DNA from: Jaltomata sinuosa
Taxonomy: Eukaryota; Streptophyta; Magnoliopsida; Solanales; Solanaceae
Assembly (NCBI GenBank): GCA_003996215.1
Contig: QJPP01007220.1
Coordinates: 744,001-808,000 of the forward strand
Direction: 5' to 3'
DNA: 64,000 bases
Shown: positions 23,541-35,370 of the stretch, piece after piece
How the letters are laid out: every line of letters starts with the position of its first letter
Position numbering within the stretch: the stretch's first letter is position 1
The notes under the pieces: model-generated
What the model saw: only the letters and a program-made list of their open reading frames with translations
Told to the model about the DNA's origin: nothing
Database searches by the model: none
Translations under genes and position numbers: made by a program

Positions 23541-23549
23541 TTCCCTATA

Positions 23550-25640
23550 TACTATACTTTATAGGAAGGTTCTAATATATATTAATGGAGGGTCCAAGTG
23601 GAGATTATTCCACTTCAACTAAAAAAATTTCTTAAAAAATCAGAATATATATTTAAGTTCAAAGAATTAAAGCGATGGACCAAGAAATTAATTTAACTAG
23701 CTATATATGTCCATATGAGTGGTTGGACAAATTTAATGAATAGTAATAGCTAAATTTAATATCAATAATGCCAATAATATAGCAAGATAAAATTATTATT
23801 AATTCAAGAAAGTCAACAGTTATGGGAACCTATTTCCTGAATTGGAAGTGGTTTTGGCTATTTTTGGATATAGTGCTAATTTTCTAGAAGGCATGTCCAT
23901 GCATGGTGATCAAATCGATTCTTTTTTTTTAGATAAAACAATCTAAATCGAATAGGATAGATGGATGAATTTATTTTTCTATTCATATATATTACTAAAT
24001 GTCACTCGAACTCAGAATTAGTTGATATTTAATTGCCGAAATACATTGAGAGGGTCGGTCGAAGCGGGACTTCTTTGAAAAAAAGAACTTGAATAAGTTT
24101 ATTTTTCTGAAGGAGTTGTCATTTTCAATCCTTACATATATCGGATGCTTGAAGGCCCCGTTAAATGTTTGTAACATTATCCAATAGCATACACAATATA
24201 ATTTGTATAAGTATTGGACTCTATTATTGGTGTGGTAATTACTCTATATTTTTAATTAGACATCTCGAGTTTGAGTTTTGGATATTAAATCACTTTAATA
24301 GGGAGCGATTATCTTCCAAAGTGAGACTTTTTGGCGCGAATCTGAATTAGTCGAACCCCAAAACAGATATCAAACATCGAATAAAAAACCAAAAAATAAT
24401 TATTGGACCCCATGTACATGTATATCAAATTGTTTGGCAGAAATTGTCTGAAGATAAAGGTTATCTAAAACACACAACTAGAAGTTGTTGGCATTTGATA
24501 GTTGATAAGATATACTGTATACCATTTAAAATAAGGAACCAAAGTTGGCCGTATTTATATTAAATCAATAAATATATAATAAATATTTATATTATTATTT
24601 TTTATAATTTAACTATGGTTATAATATAATTTGGTATAAAATTGGATACTGGAAAATAACTTTTCTATCGACATGGTACGCTTACTATTTTTATTATGGG
24701 ACACAAATATAAAATTAAAATTAAAATTATTAAATTTTATCAAATTCATAAATAAAATTATGGCTCCGCGACTGCTTATTTCACTATACTATACTTTATT
24801 GGAAGGGTCTGAAATATTAATGGAAGGTCCAAGTGGGGAGGAACTCAAAAGGTGGAAATTAATTATTCCATTTTAAAAAAATCAGAATATTAGTTAGTTA
24901 ATTCTAAAAAATAAAGCCATCGACCAAGAAATTAATTGACTAGCTATATATGGTCATATGAGTAGTTGGACAAATTTAATGAATAATTAAATTATCAATA
25001 ATGCTAAGAATAGAAAAGATAAATTATAAATTCAAGAAGGTCAAACCTATTTCCTGAATTGGAAGTGGTTTTGGCTATTTTTGGATATATTGCATAATTT
25101 TCTAGAATGCATGGTCATGTAGATCAAAAGGTTTGTAACATCATTCAACGAGATAGATTCAGAATTTAAATTTTATGAGTATAATTTTAACATTTTTTGC
25201 AATAAATCCTTGATACTTTTAAAATTATGAGTTTATACCTAGTATTTATTAACATCTTAATGAATCTTTCTACATAAGTTACTCCACATCATAAAAATGA
25301 GATTCACATGAATTTGGTATCGATACATTAAATCCGCCCCTATTATTCAATGTCATACACATAGGGGCGAAGCTATAAGGAACGGGTTAGGATGAAGTCA
25401 ATAATTTTTATTTACATTTTATATTTGTATTAAAAAATTTATTAATTATATATAAATATTTGAACCCCATGTACATGTAGCAAACTGTTTGGCAGAAATG
25501 GTCTGAAGATAAAATTTATCTTAGAACACAAAAGTCGTTGGCATTTGATAGCTGATAAGATATTTTTTTAAAAAAAATAAGGAACCAAAAGTTAGGTTTT
25601 TCGCGATATTTACGTCAAATCAATAAATATAGAATATATT
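23550..25640. repeat. About 1.1-kb diverged tandem duplication, non-coding
   Basis: 23550-23918 matches 24788-25136 (TATTTCCTGAATTGGAAGTG then GTTTTGGCTATTTTTGGATA; GACCAAGAAATTAATT). 24400-24530 matches 25465-25590 (CCCCATGTACATGTA, TTGTTGGCATTTGATAG). The order is kept, so this is one duplicated segment with indels. I recognise no gene in it. Confidence 0.7.
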
Positions 25641-25734
25641 TTTTTCCATTTTAATTTGCTTGTCTTATTTTTCTTTTCAGTTTATTTAAAAAAGAATATC
25701 TCTTTCTTTTTTAGTTTGGTGTAAATATCGAAGG

Positions 25735-26130
25735 ATAGCAAATATTTTTCTTGAGGTTAAGTCAAATATTTGTCATGATCTCATGCCAAAATATCTAAAG
25801 TTTGGCCTCGCCAAGGCCATAACATCAGACAAACGTGTCTGAAATTAAATCTTGTCAAAATTAGAATTTCAATAAAATATGTTTGAAGTTGGCCTTGACA
25901 AATTATTATATATCTGAAGTCTTGTCATTTGTCAAGGCCATAACTATAGTCAAAATGGTCAGAATTGACCTTGGCAAGCCATACCAAAACGTCAAGAAAA
26001 AAATATTTGATGTTTGGTCTTTACAAGATCACATCTTCAGATAAAAATATCTGAAGTCGAATCAAATTTACAATTATAATCGCATGTCTGAAATTCTTCC
26101 CGAAATGAAATCTTGCAAAAAAATAAAATA
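25735..26130. repeat. Cluster of short degenerate repeats
   Basis: Phrases such as GTCAAGGCCATAACTATAGT, CGCCAAGGCCATAACATCAG, ATATCTGAAGTC and AAATATTTGATGTTTGG recur in both orientations. It looks like the repeat-rich end of a transposon, but no termini or coding sequence were found. Confidence 0.4.
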
Positions 26131-26261
26131 ATTTTGAATATAAATTAAATGACAACCCCGAAAATGGGCACTTCATGGCTCATTCGAGAACTAAGAAACA
26201 AGGACTGTTAATTGGGCTGGGTCAGTGGATTGACTAGCTTTGAGCCCTAGTTATTAGTAAC

Positions 26262-26575
26262 GTAGAGATTAGTTTTGGGAAAATCTATGCATTATTTTAT
26301 GCAGGTATTAGTTATGTGAGGTTTAGTTATTCGACCTTTTATCATGCATAAAATAATACGTAGATTTCCTTTTAACTCATACGTATAGTATAAGTTATGC
26401 GGATTTTCTAAATTGCAAATCAAATATCGTGTATTAATTTTATACATAAATAACTTATCTCCTAACTAGCTACTAAATATGATATCACTTATGCAAAATT
26501 TAATACTGCATAACTCACCTCGTAGCTGGTTAGAATTATGCATGTATTAGTTATACGGGTATTAGTTATTCCATC
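26262..26575. mobile_element. MITE related to the 5262 fragment
   Basis: Palindromic phrases such as TATTAGTTATGTGAGG, GCATAACTCACCTCGTAGCT and CATGTATTAGTTATACGGGT. It shares the 'taacttat..atacat' vocabulary of the 5262-5460 fragment, mostly on the opposite strand. Boundaries approximate. Confidence 0.45.
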
Positions 26576-26963
26576 TTAAGCACACAAGGTGCTTGACAAA
26601 ATGTCTGTGAAGGAAAAACATGAAAAAGAGCACTTGTTCTCCTAATTGTATATGAAGAATGCAGTAGATGGACACACAAGTGAAAATTGAGAGATGAAAG
26701 GGAAACAGAGAAAGAAAAAACTAACAAATGGATGAAGCTATGGAGAAGATGGTGTAGTGAGTAAAAGGATTGATTCCCAGATTGATTGCAGAACAACTCT
26801 AACTCCGGATACTCGAGCTCAAGAACCCTCCCCTGCTGCTTTTCAGGTACAAGAATCCTCCCCTATGACTGCCTTCTAGACTTAAATTTTTAATCACATT
26901 CACATTCACAGTTACTTGTTAATGTATTAGAGAATAGATGCATTAGTTTAATTGAGTTCAATC

Positions 26964-27380
26964 TGTTAGGATTTGCCTTGAATTTCCTAACTTATTTGGA
27001 TTCTACACAATTGTGTTCTAATTCAAAAAAGTCTTCTTGACGGAAAAAGGTTTTGTTGGTGAACAATAACTCTACAATATCTATTCTTTTTCTTGGAAGA
27101 GAAGTTTTGTGATTCTATAAATAGAAGACATGTTCTTCTCAAACAATAACACAAAAGCATCCACTATGTAGTCGTTTAGAGAGTTTTGTTTATGGGGAGA
27201 TTTTCTCTCTATAGTTTTAATATTTTCTTTTATATTAGTTTTCATAACATGTAGGTCGTTTGACCGAATATTATCAATAATATGCTTTTTAGTATAGTTT
27301 TCTTTGTCATCTGATTTATCATTGTTAAAGTTTGCAATTATTAGCTTCCGCATGACACCCTCTCGATTTCGATCCCAACA
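26964..27380 (+). repeat. 5' LTR of TRIM-like element
   Basis: 417 bp with TG...CA ends. A TATA-like TTCTATAAATAGAAG around 27113-27127 is a plausible LTR promoter. Confidence 0.93.
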
Positions 27381-27977
27381 AGTGGTATCAGAGCCGGACG
27401 ATCCAATGGGTTCAACGATCCAACGATTCAATGGTTCAATGATCCGATGGTTGAACGAGGTTGAAAACAGGTTTAAGGCGGTTTCAAATCAAGTTGCAAC
27501 CAATTTGATGATAATAATGATTTTTGTCCAGATACTACATGTGGAAATAAAGTTTCAACCATTTTTTCAATAATCCTGTTGCTCCATCCTTAAAAACCAA
27601 AATCAATTTTCAATCCATGCTTACTTTAATGCATGAGCTCCAACTTTCAACCCTTGCTAACTTTTAACGCTTAGGCTCTTTTCAACTCATGCCATACTTT
27701 TAACACATGAGCTTCACTTTTAACCTGTGCTCACTTTTAATGCACAAGGCTTCAATTTTCAACCCTGCTCACTTTTAACACAAGGCTTCAATTTTCAACC
27801 CTGCTCACTTTTAACACAGGGCTTCAATATTATTAACCCGTACTTACTTTAATGCACAGGGCTCCATTTTTAACCCATATCAATTTTTAATCATGATAAG
27901 CAGCAGTGATATATGAAGATTATGTGAAGAATGAAGATCAAGATTATTTACCAGAAAATTCAGGCCAAGGGGAGATT

Positions 27978-28394
27978 TGTTAGGATTTGCCTTGAATTTC
28001 CTAACTTATTTGGATTCTACACAATTGTGTTCTAATTCAAAAAAGTTTTCTTGACGGAAAAAGGTTTTCTTGGTGAAGAAGAACTCTACAATATCTATCA
28101 TTTTTCTTGGAAGAGAAGTCTTGTAATTCTATAAATAGAAGACATGTTCTTCTCAAACAATAACACAAAAGCATCCACTATGTAGTCGTTTAGAGAGTTT
28201 TGTTTATGGGGAGATTTTCTCTCTATAGTTTTAATATTTTCTTTTATATTAGTTTTCATAACATGTAGGTCGTTTGACCGAATATTATCAATAATATGCT
28301 TTTTAGTATAATTTTCTTTGTCATCTGATTTATCATTGTTAAAGTTTGCAATTATTAGCTTCCGCATGACGCCCTCTCGATTTCGATCCCAACA
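27978..28394 (+). repeat. 3' LTR of TRIM-like element
   Basis: 417 bp, the same length as the 5' LTR with about 2.4% visible difference. Confidence 0.93.
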
Positions 28395-28399
28395 CAATC

Positions 28400-29300
28400 C
28401 TGTATACGATATGTTTGGTATACGTGGAAAATTTGGTTGATATGGAGCACATTGAGACCAATAGGATAGAAGGCTTTCCTTTGTTCCCAGGTTGTTGCTT
28501 AGATTAGCTGATCGGATTGAAGTATTCAACCCTGAATCATCCAGTTCTTCTGTAAATGCCATTTCCTTCTCTTTTGTTCCTAGTCATGTCGACAGGGAAT
28601 AAACCAATCTTAGGATCATGGAACTGAAGAGGAGTTTAACGACATAGACGTCTCTTATGCGGATGACTCTAATGACGTACTGGATGAATATGAGTACTTG
28701 GATAGTTGCATAGAAGACCCGAGAAATCAATAAAAGAAAAAAAAAATGTGCCAAGATTTGAACTTGGACTCTTTGGTGAGTGAGAAAAAAGGATATCAAG
28801 TTGGACCTCGTAGAAAAATGAAACAAGGAGTAACCTTTACTAGATATGACAGTATAAGTTTATTTTGGATATACTAAGTCAATGTTAAAGAGAACAAAGG
28901 CATGTCTCATTTCTCACAAATTTGATTCACATGGATATTGGCCTAGCTAGTGCCCGGCCATGTTGTTGTAGTGCGTTGTTCAAATTTAGAAAAGGAAAAA
29001 TAGAACTAAATTATGTGTTTCACAGATGACTGATATTACACATATATTAATGCTCACTCCACCTGACAGGCTGACACCACCCTCCAACATAGAGGGAAAG
29101 AGACGGTTGTTGAAGTATAAACTATGATTTTGGTTGAACATAGACAAAAACTAGAAAGGAAAGTATAAAGAAAAATAGGTAGTGTCCTTTAAATATGATT
29201 GAATTACCACATTTTTCATTGATGACTTCATCAAAGCCACACTATCATGAAATAAATGCTTAGTTCGATGACCATCTGTGAAATTATCTAGACGGGAAAC
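28400..29300. other. UGT-C 3' flank, no gene seen
   Basis: Continues the block-1 left flank; matches 38345-38895 (GAACTGAAGAGGAGTTTAAC, CTTATGCGGATGAC, AGTATAAGTTTATTTTGGAT). No coding evidence. Confidence 0.5.
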
Positions 29301-30725
29301 TTATCGAGTAATGTGAGCGATAAAAGAATCCATCTCCGCACGGTTAACGCCCCCATCCATCACTGACTGTTTGACAACATTACTTAATTCTGATGCTCTC
29401 TTCCTCATCTCATCTCCCTCAGGTGAAGCCATCAAAGTTCTTACTGCATTTTCAACTATTTCTGATGTAACCAATTCATCTCGACGTGCCCAGTGCCTCA
29501 CAATTAGGCCGACTTTTAGGAACTTAGTTACCAGCTGAGAATTCCTTGGCTGATCTGAATGCATTGGCCAGGCTGCTATAGGAACTCCCATGTAAATACT
29601 TTCCATGAATGAATTCCATCCGCAATGACTCATAAAACCACCTGTGGAAGTATGTGCCAGAATTTCCAACTGAGGTGCCCAATCTCTTACAATAATTCCT
29701 CTTCCTTTTATTCTTTCTTCATAACCTTCAGGCAGCTGAGCTCTCCTTTCTTCACCTGCAAAAACATCTCCTCTGTCAGCATCTCTGAGGACCCAAATGA
29801 ACTTTTGCATACTTTTCTCTAACCCAATGGCGAGCTCTTCGATTTCTTCATTAGACAAAGAAGTGCTTGTTCCAAAAGACACATATATTACCGAGTTTGT
29901 TTCTTGTTCGTCAAGCCAATCGAATGTTTGGTGACGTTTATTTGAAGCCTTGTTTTTCTCAGTCAGCAACAAGGGATTGAATGGACCAATAGCCCATAGG
30001 TTTAGGCCATGATTTTCTTTGGCTACTAAATCAAGGTATAAACCTTCTATTACTCTAGATGAATTGTAAAGTTCTCCGGAGCTAACTTTCCCCATGAGAG
30101 ATTCTTGTTTCCTCCACAATTCCCATATCTCTGGAGTACAGCAGCTTTCGAGTGATGGGATGTCCTCGTATAGTTCAGTTCCAGCTTGGAAAGGCTTTCC
30201 TTTGATTTCCCAGAACAATGAATACATATGGAAAGCCGAGATACTATTAAAACAGTAGCACTCAGCATTTAGGATTGCTGGGACATCCTCTACTACCCAA
30301 GTCATCATAGAATCAAAAATAACAATCACTCTCCGATGATTCGCGTCTAAGAGTTGGCATACAAGAGAGCACACTGGCTCTCGGAGATGGGTTGTTGCAT
30401 AAAATGAAGGGATTAATTGGTTAGGGAATTTATGGGAAGCATTTGGATTTGGAGGGGGATTTTCAAAAAGCGGTGTAGGGAATTCATGAAAATGTAGGTT
30501 TTTAGCTGCAAGAGGGTCGAAACCGTGGACACGAAACCTAGCCTGGCGAATATGAGTGGTTGCTCCAACATAGTGTACTGGGATATCATACGAGGAGATG
30601 AGCCTAGATAGGTGGAGTAGCTGGTTGAGATGGCCTTGTGCTGGAAGTGGCACCATAACCACAGCCACTTGTGCATCTTGAACACCCATTTTACCTTCGC
30701 TTTTCGTGGGGAAGTTCTCAGCCAT
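29301..30725 (-). CDS. UGT-C: zeatin O-glucosyltransferase-like UGT
   Basis: An intact single-exon UGT of 474 residues. PLPAQGHLNQLLHLSRL carries catalytic His32, and Asp138 (FDSMM) is the expected partner. The PSPG box runs 349-392, WAPQLEILAHTSTGGF to HSDQ. Two PSPG positions differ from D, E and F (NSFMESIYMG instead of NSCMESISMG), which could affect donor contacts. The start is supported by the conserved context CCCAATGGCTGA, shared with D, E and F. A TATA-like CCTTATAAGATC lies about 85 nt upstream (near 30803-30814). UGT-C occupies the same place in block 1 as the broken UGT-E in block 2. Predicted cytosolic glycosylation of a small hydroxylated acceptor; substrate unknown. Confidence 0.93.
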   Translation of the reverse strand: MAENFPTKSEGKMGVQDAQVAVVMVPLPAQGHLNQLLHLSRLISSYDIPVHYVGATTHIRQARFRVHGFDPLAAKNLHFHEFPTPLFENPPPNPNASHKFPNQLIPSFYATTHLREPVCSLVCQLLDANHRRVIVIFDSMMTWVVEDVPAILNAECYCFNSISAFHMYSLFWEIKGKPFQAGTELYEDIPSLESCCTPEIWELWRKQESLMGKVSSGELYNSSRVIEGLYLDLVAKENHGLNLWAIGPFNPLLLTEKNKASNKRHQTFDWLDEQETNSVIYVSFGTSTSLSNEEIEELAIGLEKSMQKFIWVLRDADRGDVFAGEERRAQLPEGYEERIKGRGIIVRDWAPQLEILAHTSTGGFMSHCGWNSFMESIYMGVPIAAWPMHSDQPRNSQLVTKFLKVGLIVRHWARRDELVTSEIVENAVRTLMASPEGDEMRKRASELSNVVKQSVMDGGVNRAEMDSFIAHITR

Positions 30726-32386
30726 TGGGAAATGTTTAGAGATTTTGCAGTTTGATGAGTATCTGGAGTTCCTTGAGTTATATGTGTGTGAAAAACATAG
30801 ATGATCTTATAAGGATTATGTCTTATGCATGAATCCAACAACAACTAGTATTAGTCGGCCGGCTGTTAAAAAGCTTAATTGTTAATGGTTCATGCACAAC
30901 ATGTACTATAGCTAAAAAGATATCGAAAAAGTTCAACATCTCTTATTTGACATATTGCTGCAAAAATATATTACTTAAAGTAGTCACAATCAGTTTTTTT
31001 GTTCTCTCAGTAAAACCAACAGCAACTGGTTGAGTTTTAATGTTTTATATAAAATGATGGAGGAAAAAACATCAGCAAAGGCCGCTAGGCCAACCCTCCA
31101 TAAAAATATTATTTAAACAAAAAAGTATTACCCCACGTAATTATAAGAGATATTTGTCATTGTGATCTCAGTCGAATTTACATCCTCGTCATCATTATCA
31201 GTATAGAAAGCAAATATGTTAATTTCAAGTATAAAAAACACTTGACAAGCCTGTGCATCAAAGCAATATCAATATTAGTTTTTGTGGTCCTTATAAAAAC
31301 CGCTTCAGATTCTTCTATCGTAGGACAAAATACTTGGAGTATTATTCAAAGGGAGCAAACTTTAGTCCAGGAGCAGACACAGAGACTACATTATGTAGTA
31401 TTGTGCATGTTGGACAGTCGCAGTAGCTTGCTCCATTATTTGAACAGACACCTGTGCCTCATCTAGGTGTTCTAACCAATTATTTGCTTTTTCTGCAGAC
31501 ATAGCAGATATATCCACTTCATTACCAGATCTAATAAGATCCTTATCTGCAGTCCCATTCTCTTTGCTTTTAGAATCTTTGAGACACCAATTCAGTCATA
31601 CAGAATTATCTCAACTTAAGACAAGAGCTTAATGCCCTAATGCACCCAAAGGGGAAAAAACACAAAGCATTGAAGAATATTGTTCAACTCAGAGGTAGAA
31701 CAAAGAGAAAGATGATCTGTAAAAAGGGCATGGTGCACAAAACATACCGCGTTGGTAGAGGTGTGATGTAGACAGCCTGACCTATTGCAAGCATTAGTGG
31801 TTGCTTTTTCATATTTTAAAAAGAAAAAAACTACATAGAATACCGGAGCTCTTTCTTATTTGTCTAGATGCAAAACAGAGTATTCTATAAATGTTGAGAA
31901 AATATTATAAAATACACTTTAAAAGATGTCTACTCCTACCAACATGAGAAGTCTGGCAGAATGTCAAATACAAGGACACAGAACTAAAGATAAGAAGCTC
32001 CAAAAGTCCTAGAAAAACGTACTATATCATTCAGGTCAGAAGCAAAAAGTTCTTGAAAGATTTCCGAAGAATCCAATTTATGCCTTTGCTTGTCTTCCTT
32101 GCTGCATGTGGAACTGTAATTCATCCTGTTTTGTATATCTGTCCAAATGAACTAGTTACTAGTAAAGGAGGGACTTCACTTTTATATTAGCAAATACAAA
32201 GAACTCATAAAGGAAAGGTTTTTATCCTTCAACATACATGCCATGATGCGCATAGAGGGGGGCCCAGTATGGTGGACGCTAAACCCAATCAGATGGTGAT
32301 AGAGCATTGGTATAGTCTCATGGGTTGTACACTTATGCTAACTATATGGCAGTATGCAACCAATTCATCAACTCAAAAGAGGAAAG
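30726..32386. other. UGT-C/UGT-D spacer with SINE fragment
   Basis: Holds the UGT-C promoter and UGT-D 3' flank. At about 31724-31812 there is minus-strand SINE debris (AAAGGGCATGGTGCACAAAA, GACCTATTGCAAGCATTAGT). 31855-32310 matches intron 2 of the first TFIIB gene (51061-51475) and the 3' flanks of UGT-E and F. Confidence 0.55.
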
Positions 32387-33811
32387 TTATTGAGCAATGT
32401 GTGCGATAAAAGAATCCATCTCCGCTCCGTTACCTCCTCTATCCATGACTGATTGTTTGACGGAAATACTTAATTCTGATGCTCTCTTCCTCATCTCATC
32501 TCCATCAGGTGAAGCCATCAAAGTTCTCACGGCATTTTCAACTATTTCTGATGTAACCAATTCACCCCGACGTGCCCAGTGTCTCACATTTAAGCCAATT
32601 TTCAGAACCTTTGTTACTAGCTGAGAATTCCTTGGTTGATCTGAATGCATTGGCCAGGCTGCTATAGGAACTCCCATGGAAATGCTTTCCATGCACGAAT
32701 TCCATCCGCAATGACTCATAAAACCACCTGTGGAAGGATGTGCCAGAATTTCCAACTGAGGTGCCCATTCTCTTACAATAATTCCTCTTCCTTTTAACCT
32801 CTCTTCATAACCTTCAGGCAACCGAGCTCTCCATTCTTCACCTGCAAAAACATCACCTTTGTCAGCATCTCTGAGAATCCAAACAAACTTTTGCAGGCTT
32901 TTCTCTAACCCAATGGCGAGTTGTTCAATTTCTTCATTCGACAACGAAGTAGTAGTTCCAAAAGACACATATATCACTGAGTCTGGTTCTTGTTTGTCAA
33001 GCCAATCCAAGGCTTGGTGACGTTTATTTGAATCTTTGTTCTGCTCAGTCAGGAACAACGGATTGAATGGACCAATAGCCCATAGGTTTAAGCCATTAAT
33101 TTCTTTGGCTACTAAATCAAGGTATAAACCTTCTATTACTCTGGATGAATTGAAAAGTTCTCCAGAGCTAATTTTCCCTTCAAGGGATTCTTGTTTACTC
33201 CATAATTCCCATAACTCTGGGGTACAACAGTTTTCGTTTGATGGAATGCCCTCGAATATTTCAGTTCCAGCTTGGAAAGGTTTTCCTCTGGCTTCCCAGA
33301 TGCATGAAAATGTATGGAAAGCTGAGATAGTATTAAAACGGTAGCACTCAGCATTTGGAATTGCTGGTACATCCTGTACTGCCCAAGTCATCATAGAATC
33401 ATAAATGACAATCACTCTCTGATGATTGGCGCCTAAGAGTTGGCGTACAAGAGAGCACACTGGCTCACGGAGATGGATTGTTGCATAAAATGAAGGGATT
33501 AATTGGTTAGGAAATTTATTAGAAGCATTGGGATTTGGAGGGGGATTTTCAAAAGATGGTGTAGGTAACTCATGATAATGTAGATTTTTAGCTGTGACAG
33601 GGTCAAAACCATGGACACGATACTTGGCCTGGCGAATATGAGTGGTTGCTCCAACATAGTGTACTGGAATATTATACGAGGTGATGAGCCTCGAGAGGTG
33701 GAGAAGCTGGTTGAGATGGCCTTGTGCTGGTAGTGGCACCATAACTACAGCCACTTGTGCATCTTGAACACTTATTTGGCCATTGCTTTTTGTTGTGTAT
33801 TTCTCAGCCAT
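32387..33811 (-). CDS. UGT-D: zeatin O-glucosyltransferase-like UGT
   Basis: An intact single-exon UGT of 474 residues, close to UGT-C, E and F. His32 lies in PLPAQGHLNQLLH, Asp138 in YDSMMTW, and the PSPG box at 349-392 (WAPQLEILAHPSTGGF to HSDQ), preceded by RE where the others have RD. The ATG has the same CCCAATGGCTGA context as UGT-C. A TATA-like CACTATAAGTATAAGAG lies about 90 nt upstream (33894-33910). A 173-bp stretch (32880-33052) is identical to UGT-F although the rest of F is closer to E. The C-terminus ends SFIAHIAQ rather than the SFIAHITR of the others. Acceptor unknown. Confidence 0.93.
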   Translation of the reverse strand: MAEKYTTKSNGQISVQDAQVAVVMVPLPAQGHLNQLLHLSRLITSYNIPVHYVGATTHIRQAKYRVHGFDPVTAKNLHYHELPTPSFENPPPNPNASNKFPNQLIPSFYATIHLREPVCSLVRQLLGANHQRVIVIYDSMMTWAVQDVPAIPNAECYRFNTISAFHTFSCIWEARGKPFQAGTEIFEGIPSNENCCTPELWELWSKQESLEGKISSGELFNSSRVIEGLYLDLVAKEINGLNLWAIGPFNPLFLTEQNKDSNKRHQALDWLDKQEPDSVIYVSFGTTTSLSNEEIEQLAIGLEKSLQKFVWILRDADKGDVFAGEEWRARLPEGYEERLKGRGIIVREWAPQLEILAHPSTGGFMSHCGWNSCMESISMGVPIAAWPMHSDQPRNSQLVTKVLKIGLNVRHWARRGELVTSEIVENAVRTLMASPDGDEMRKRASELSISVKQSVMDRGGNGAEMDSFIAHIAQ

Positions 33812-33911
33812 TGGGAAATGTTTAGAAATCTTGCAGTTTTATGAGTTTCTGCAGCTTCTGAAGTGTCTTAAGTTACATGTGAAAGAATACATGCTCTTAT
33901 ACTTATAGTGC

Positions 33912-34988
33912 CTGGATCCAATGCCAACTAATATTTGCTGGTGGGCTGCTAAAAAACTTAATCATTGATGGTGTATGCAAAACATGAATAGCTAATAGGA
34001 TACCTTATCAACCAAAAAAAAAAGCACACATCTCTATGCAGCCACAATCAGTTTTTTTTTTTTGGTACTTTTTTTTTAATAAAACCATCGACAGGTGGAT
34101 TACACTGTATGTTGTTGTTCTTGTTGTTAAACCACCTATAAGTGGTTACAAAAAAGTTATACCATCAATTCTCTATGCTATGAATTTATGTAGAAAAAAG
34201 GTGTTGTATTTATTTCACAATTCAAATATTAACATACTATATATTTGGCCTGCAGCTTCTTAATTTTCTGTTTGAGTTTTGTGCTAAAGGAGACTGAAGA
34301 GTCAATATTGAATTGATTACAAACTCCCTCCCCATGTTCTTTTCGCAGGGGCGGAGCTAGCATGGAAAGTACAGGTTCGACAAAACTCAGTAATTCTAGT
34401 CCAAACTCTATATATTTGTTAAGTTCACTGAAAATATGCATATCTTAAACTTCAAATCGTAAATTCGCTTTGTGGAGTAGGCTCTTCACAATGGTCATCA
34501 ATAAAAAAGCAAAGGTATGTTATTTACAGCTATGTTCTTAATTACCAAAGAAAAATATCATCATCCTCATTGTAAAAAACAAATACATTATTTACAGGAC
34601 AAAATATAGTATTAGTTTTGTGGCCCATAGTACTAATAATTTATAGAATCTTCTATCATAGGACAAAATATTATAAAGTACATTATTTATGGGAGCAAAC
34701 TAGAGTCCAGGGGCAGACATAATTGACTGCATTTTGTTTTCCTGTTTTTGCCATAAGTTGCCAGTAGCTTTCTCCATTATTTGATATAAGACACCCATGA
34801 CTCACCTAGATGTTGTCACCAATTATTTCATTTTTGTTCTTTGAAATACTGGTCAAGCTTCTAAGAAATAAGTGTTTAAAGAAAAGTGTTTATTTTAAAG
34901 AGTTGAGGTGTTTGATCAAAGCTTCTAGAAAAATATAAGTGTTTTTGAGTAAAGCAAAAGTTGTTATTTGGCCGAATACATCGAGAAC
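33912..34988. other. UGT-D upstream flank
   Basis: Presumed UGT-D promoter region. Matches the upstream flanks of UGT-C and UGT-F in patches. No additional gene seen. Confidence 0.4.
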
Positions 34989-35370
34989 CCCTTAAATTTG
35001 CTGGTAAACTTCTGTTGAACACTCAAACAATAACATGTTCTGATTGAGCATCTGAACACATGATAACATGTTCCTATTAATCACTTTCGACTAAAAGTTT
35101 GGAGATGTTTGTGCACGTGTTTTCAAGCATCCATTATGTAGATAAGTTAAACCACTTAAAATATGTCATCTTCTTTATATGCATTAGCCTCAATAAGCTA
35201 TGTAACTATATACTTTATGTGACTATGTAATGGACGCTTGAGAAACGCACAGAAAAAAATTCACATTTGAGATGGGAATGTCTAATAAAAACATTTCATC
35301 ATATGTTTAGGTATTCAATTGAAACAAATCATAGTTCGAATATCTTAATGAAATTTACCGACAAATTTAA
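34989..35370. mobile_element. TE family with CTTTAAATTTG-type inverted ends
   Basis: Left end CCTTAAATTTGCTGGTAAAC; right end GAAATTTACCGACAAATTTA reads as its inverted counterpart. Related copies occur at 44172-44545 and 55555-55960, sharing TGTTTGTGCACGTGT and CATCCATTATGTAGATAAG (or near variants). Non-coding. Confidence 0.55.

Larger units (their letters stand above)
26964..28394 (+). mobile_element. TRIM-like small LTR retrotransposon
   Basis: 1431 bp. Two 417-bp LTRs (26964-27380 and 27978-28394), each starting TGTTAGG and ending CCCAACA, flank 597 bp. The primer-binding site TGGTATCAGAGCC at 27383-27395 complements initiator tRNA-Met. A purine tract (CCAAGGGGAGA) precedes the right LTR. 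The 5-bp target duplication CAATC lies at 26959-26963 and 28395-28399. The interior has no gag or pol, only degenerate tandem repeats (phrases like ACCCTGCTCACTTTTAACAC), so it must move in trans. By eye the LTRs differ at about 10 sites. Confidence 0.95.

Noticed and set aside
27081..28562. Two near-identical 116-154-residue minus-strand frames (shared segment WDRNREGVMRKLIIANFNND)
   Set aside because: They are antisense translations of the two LTRs of the TRIM-like element, not duplicated genes.
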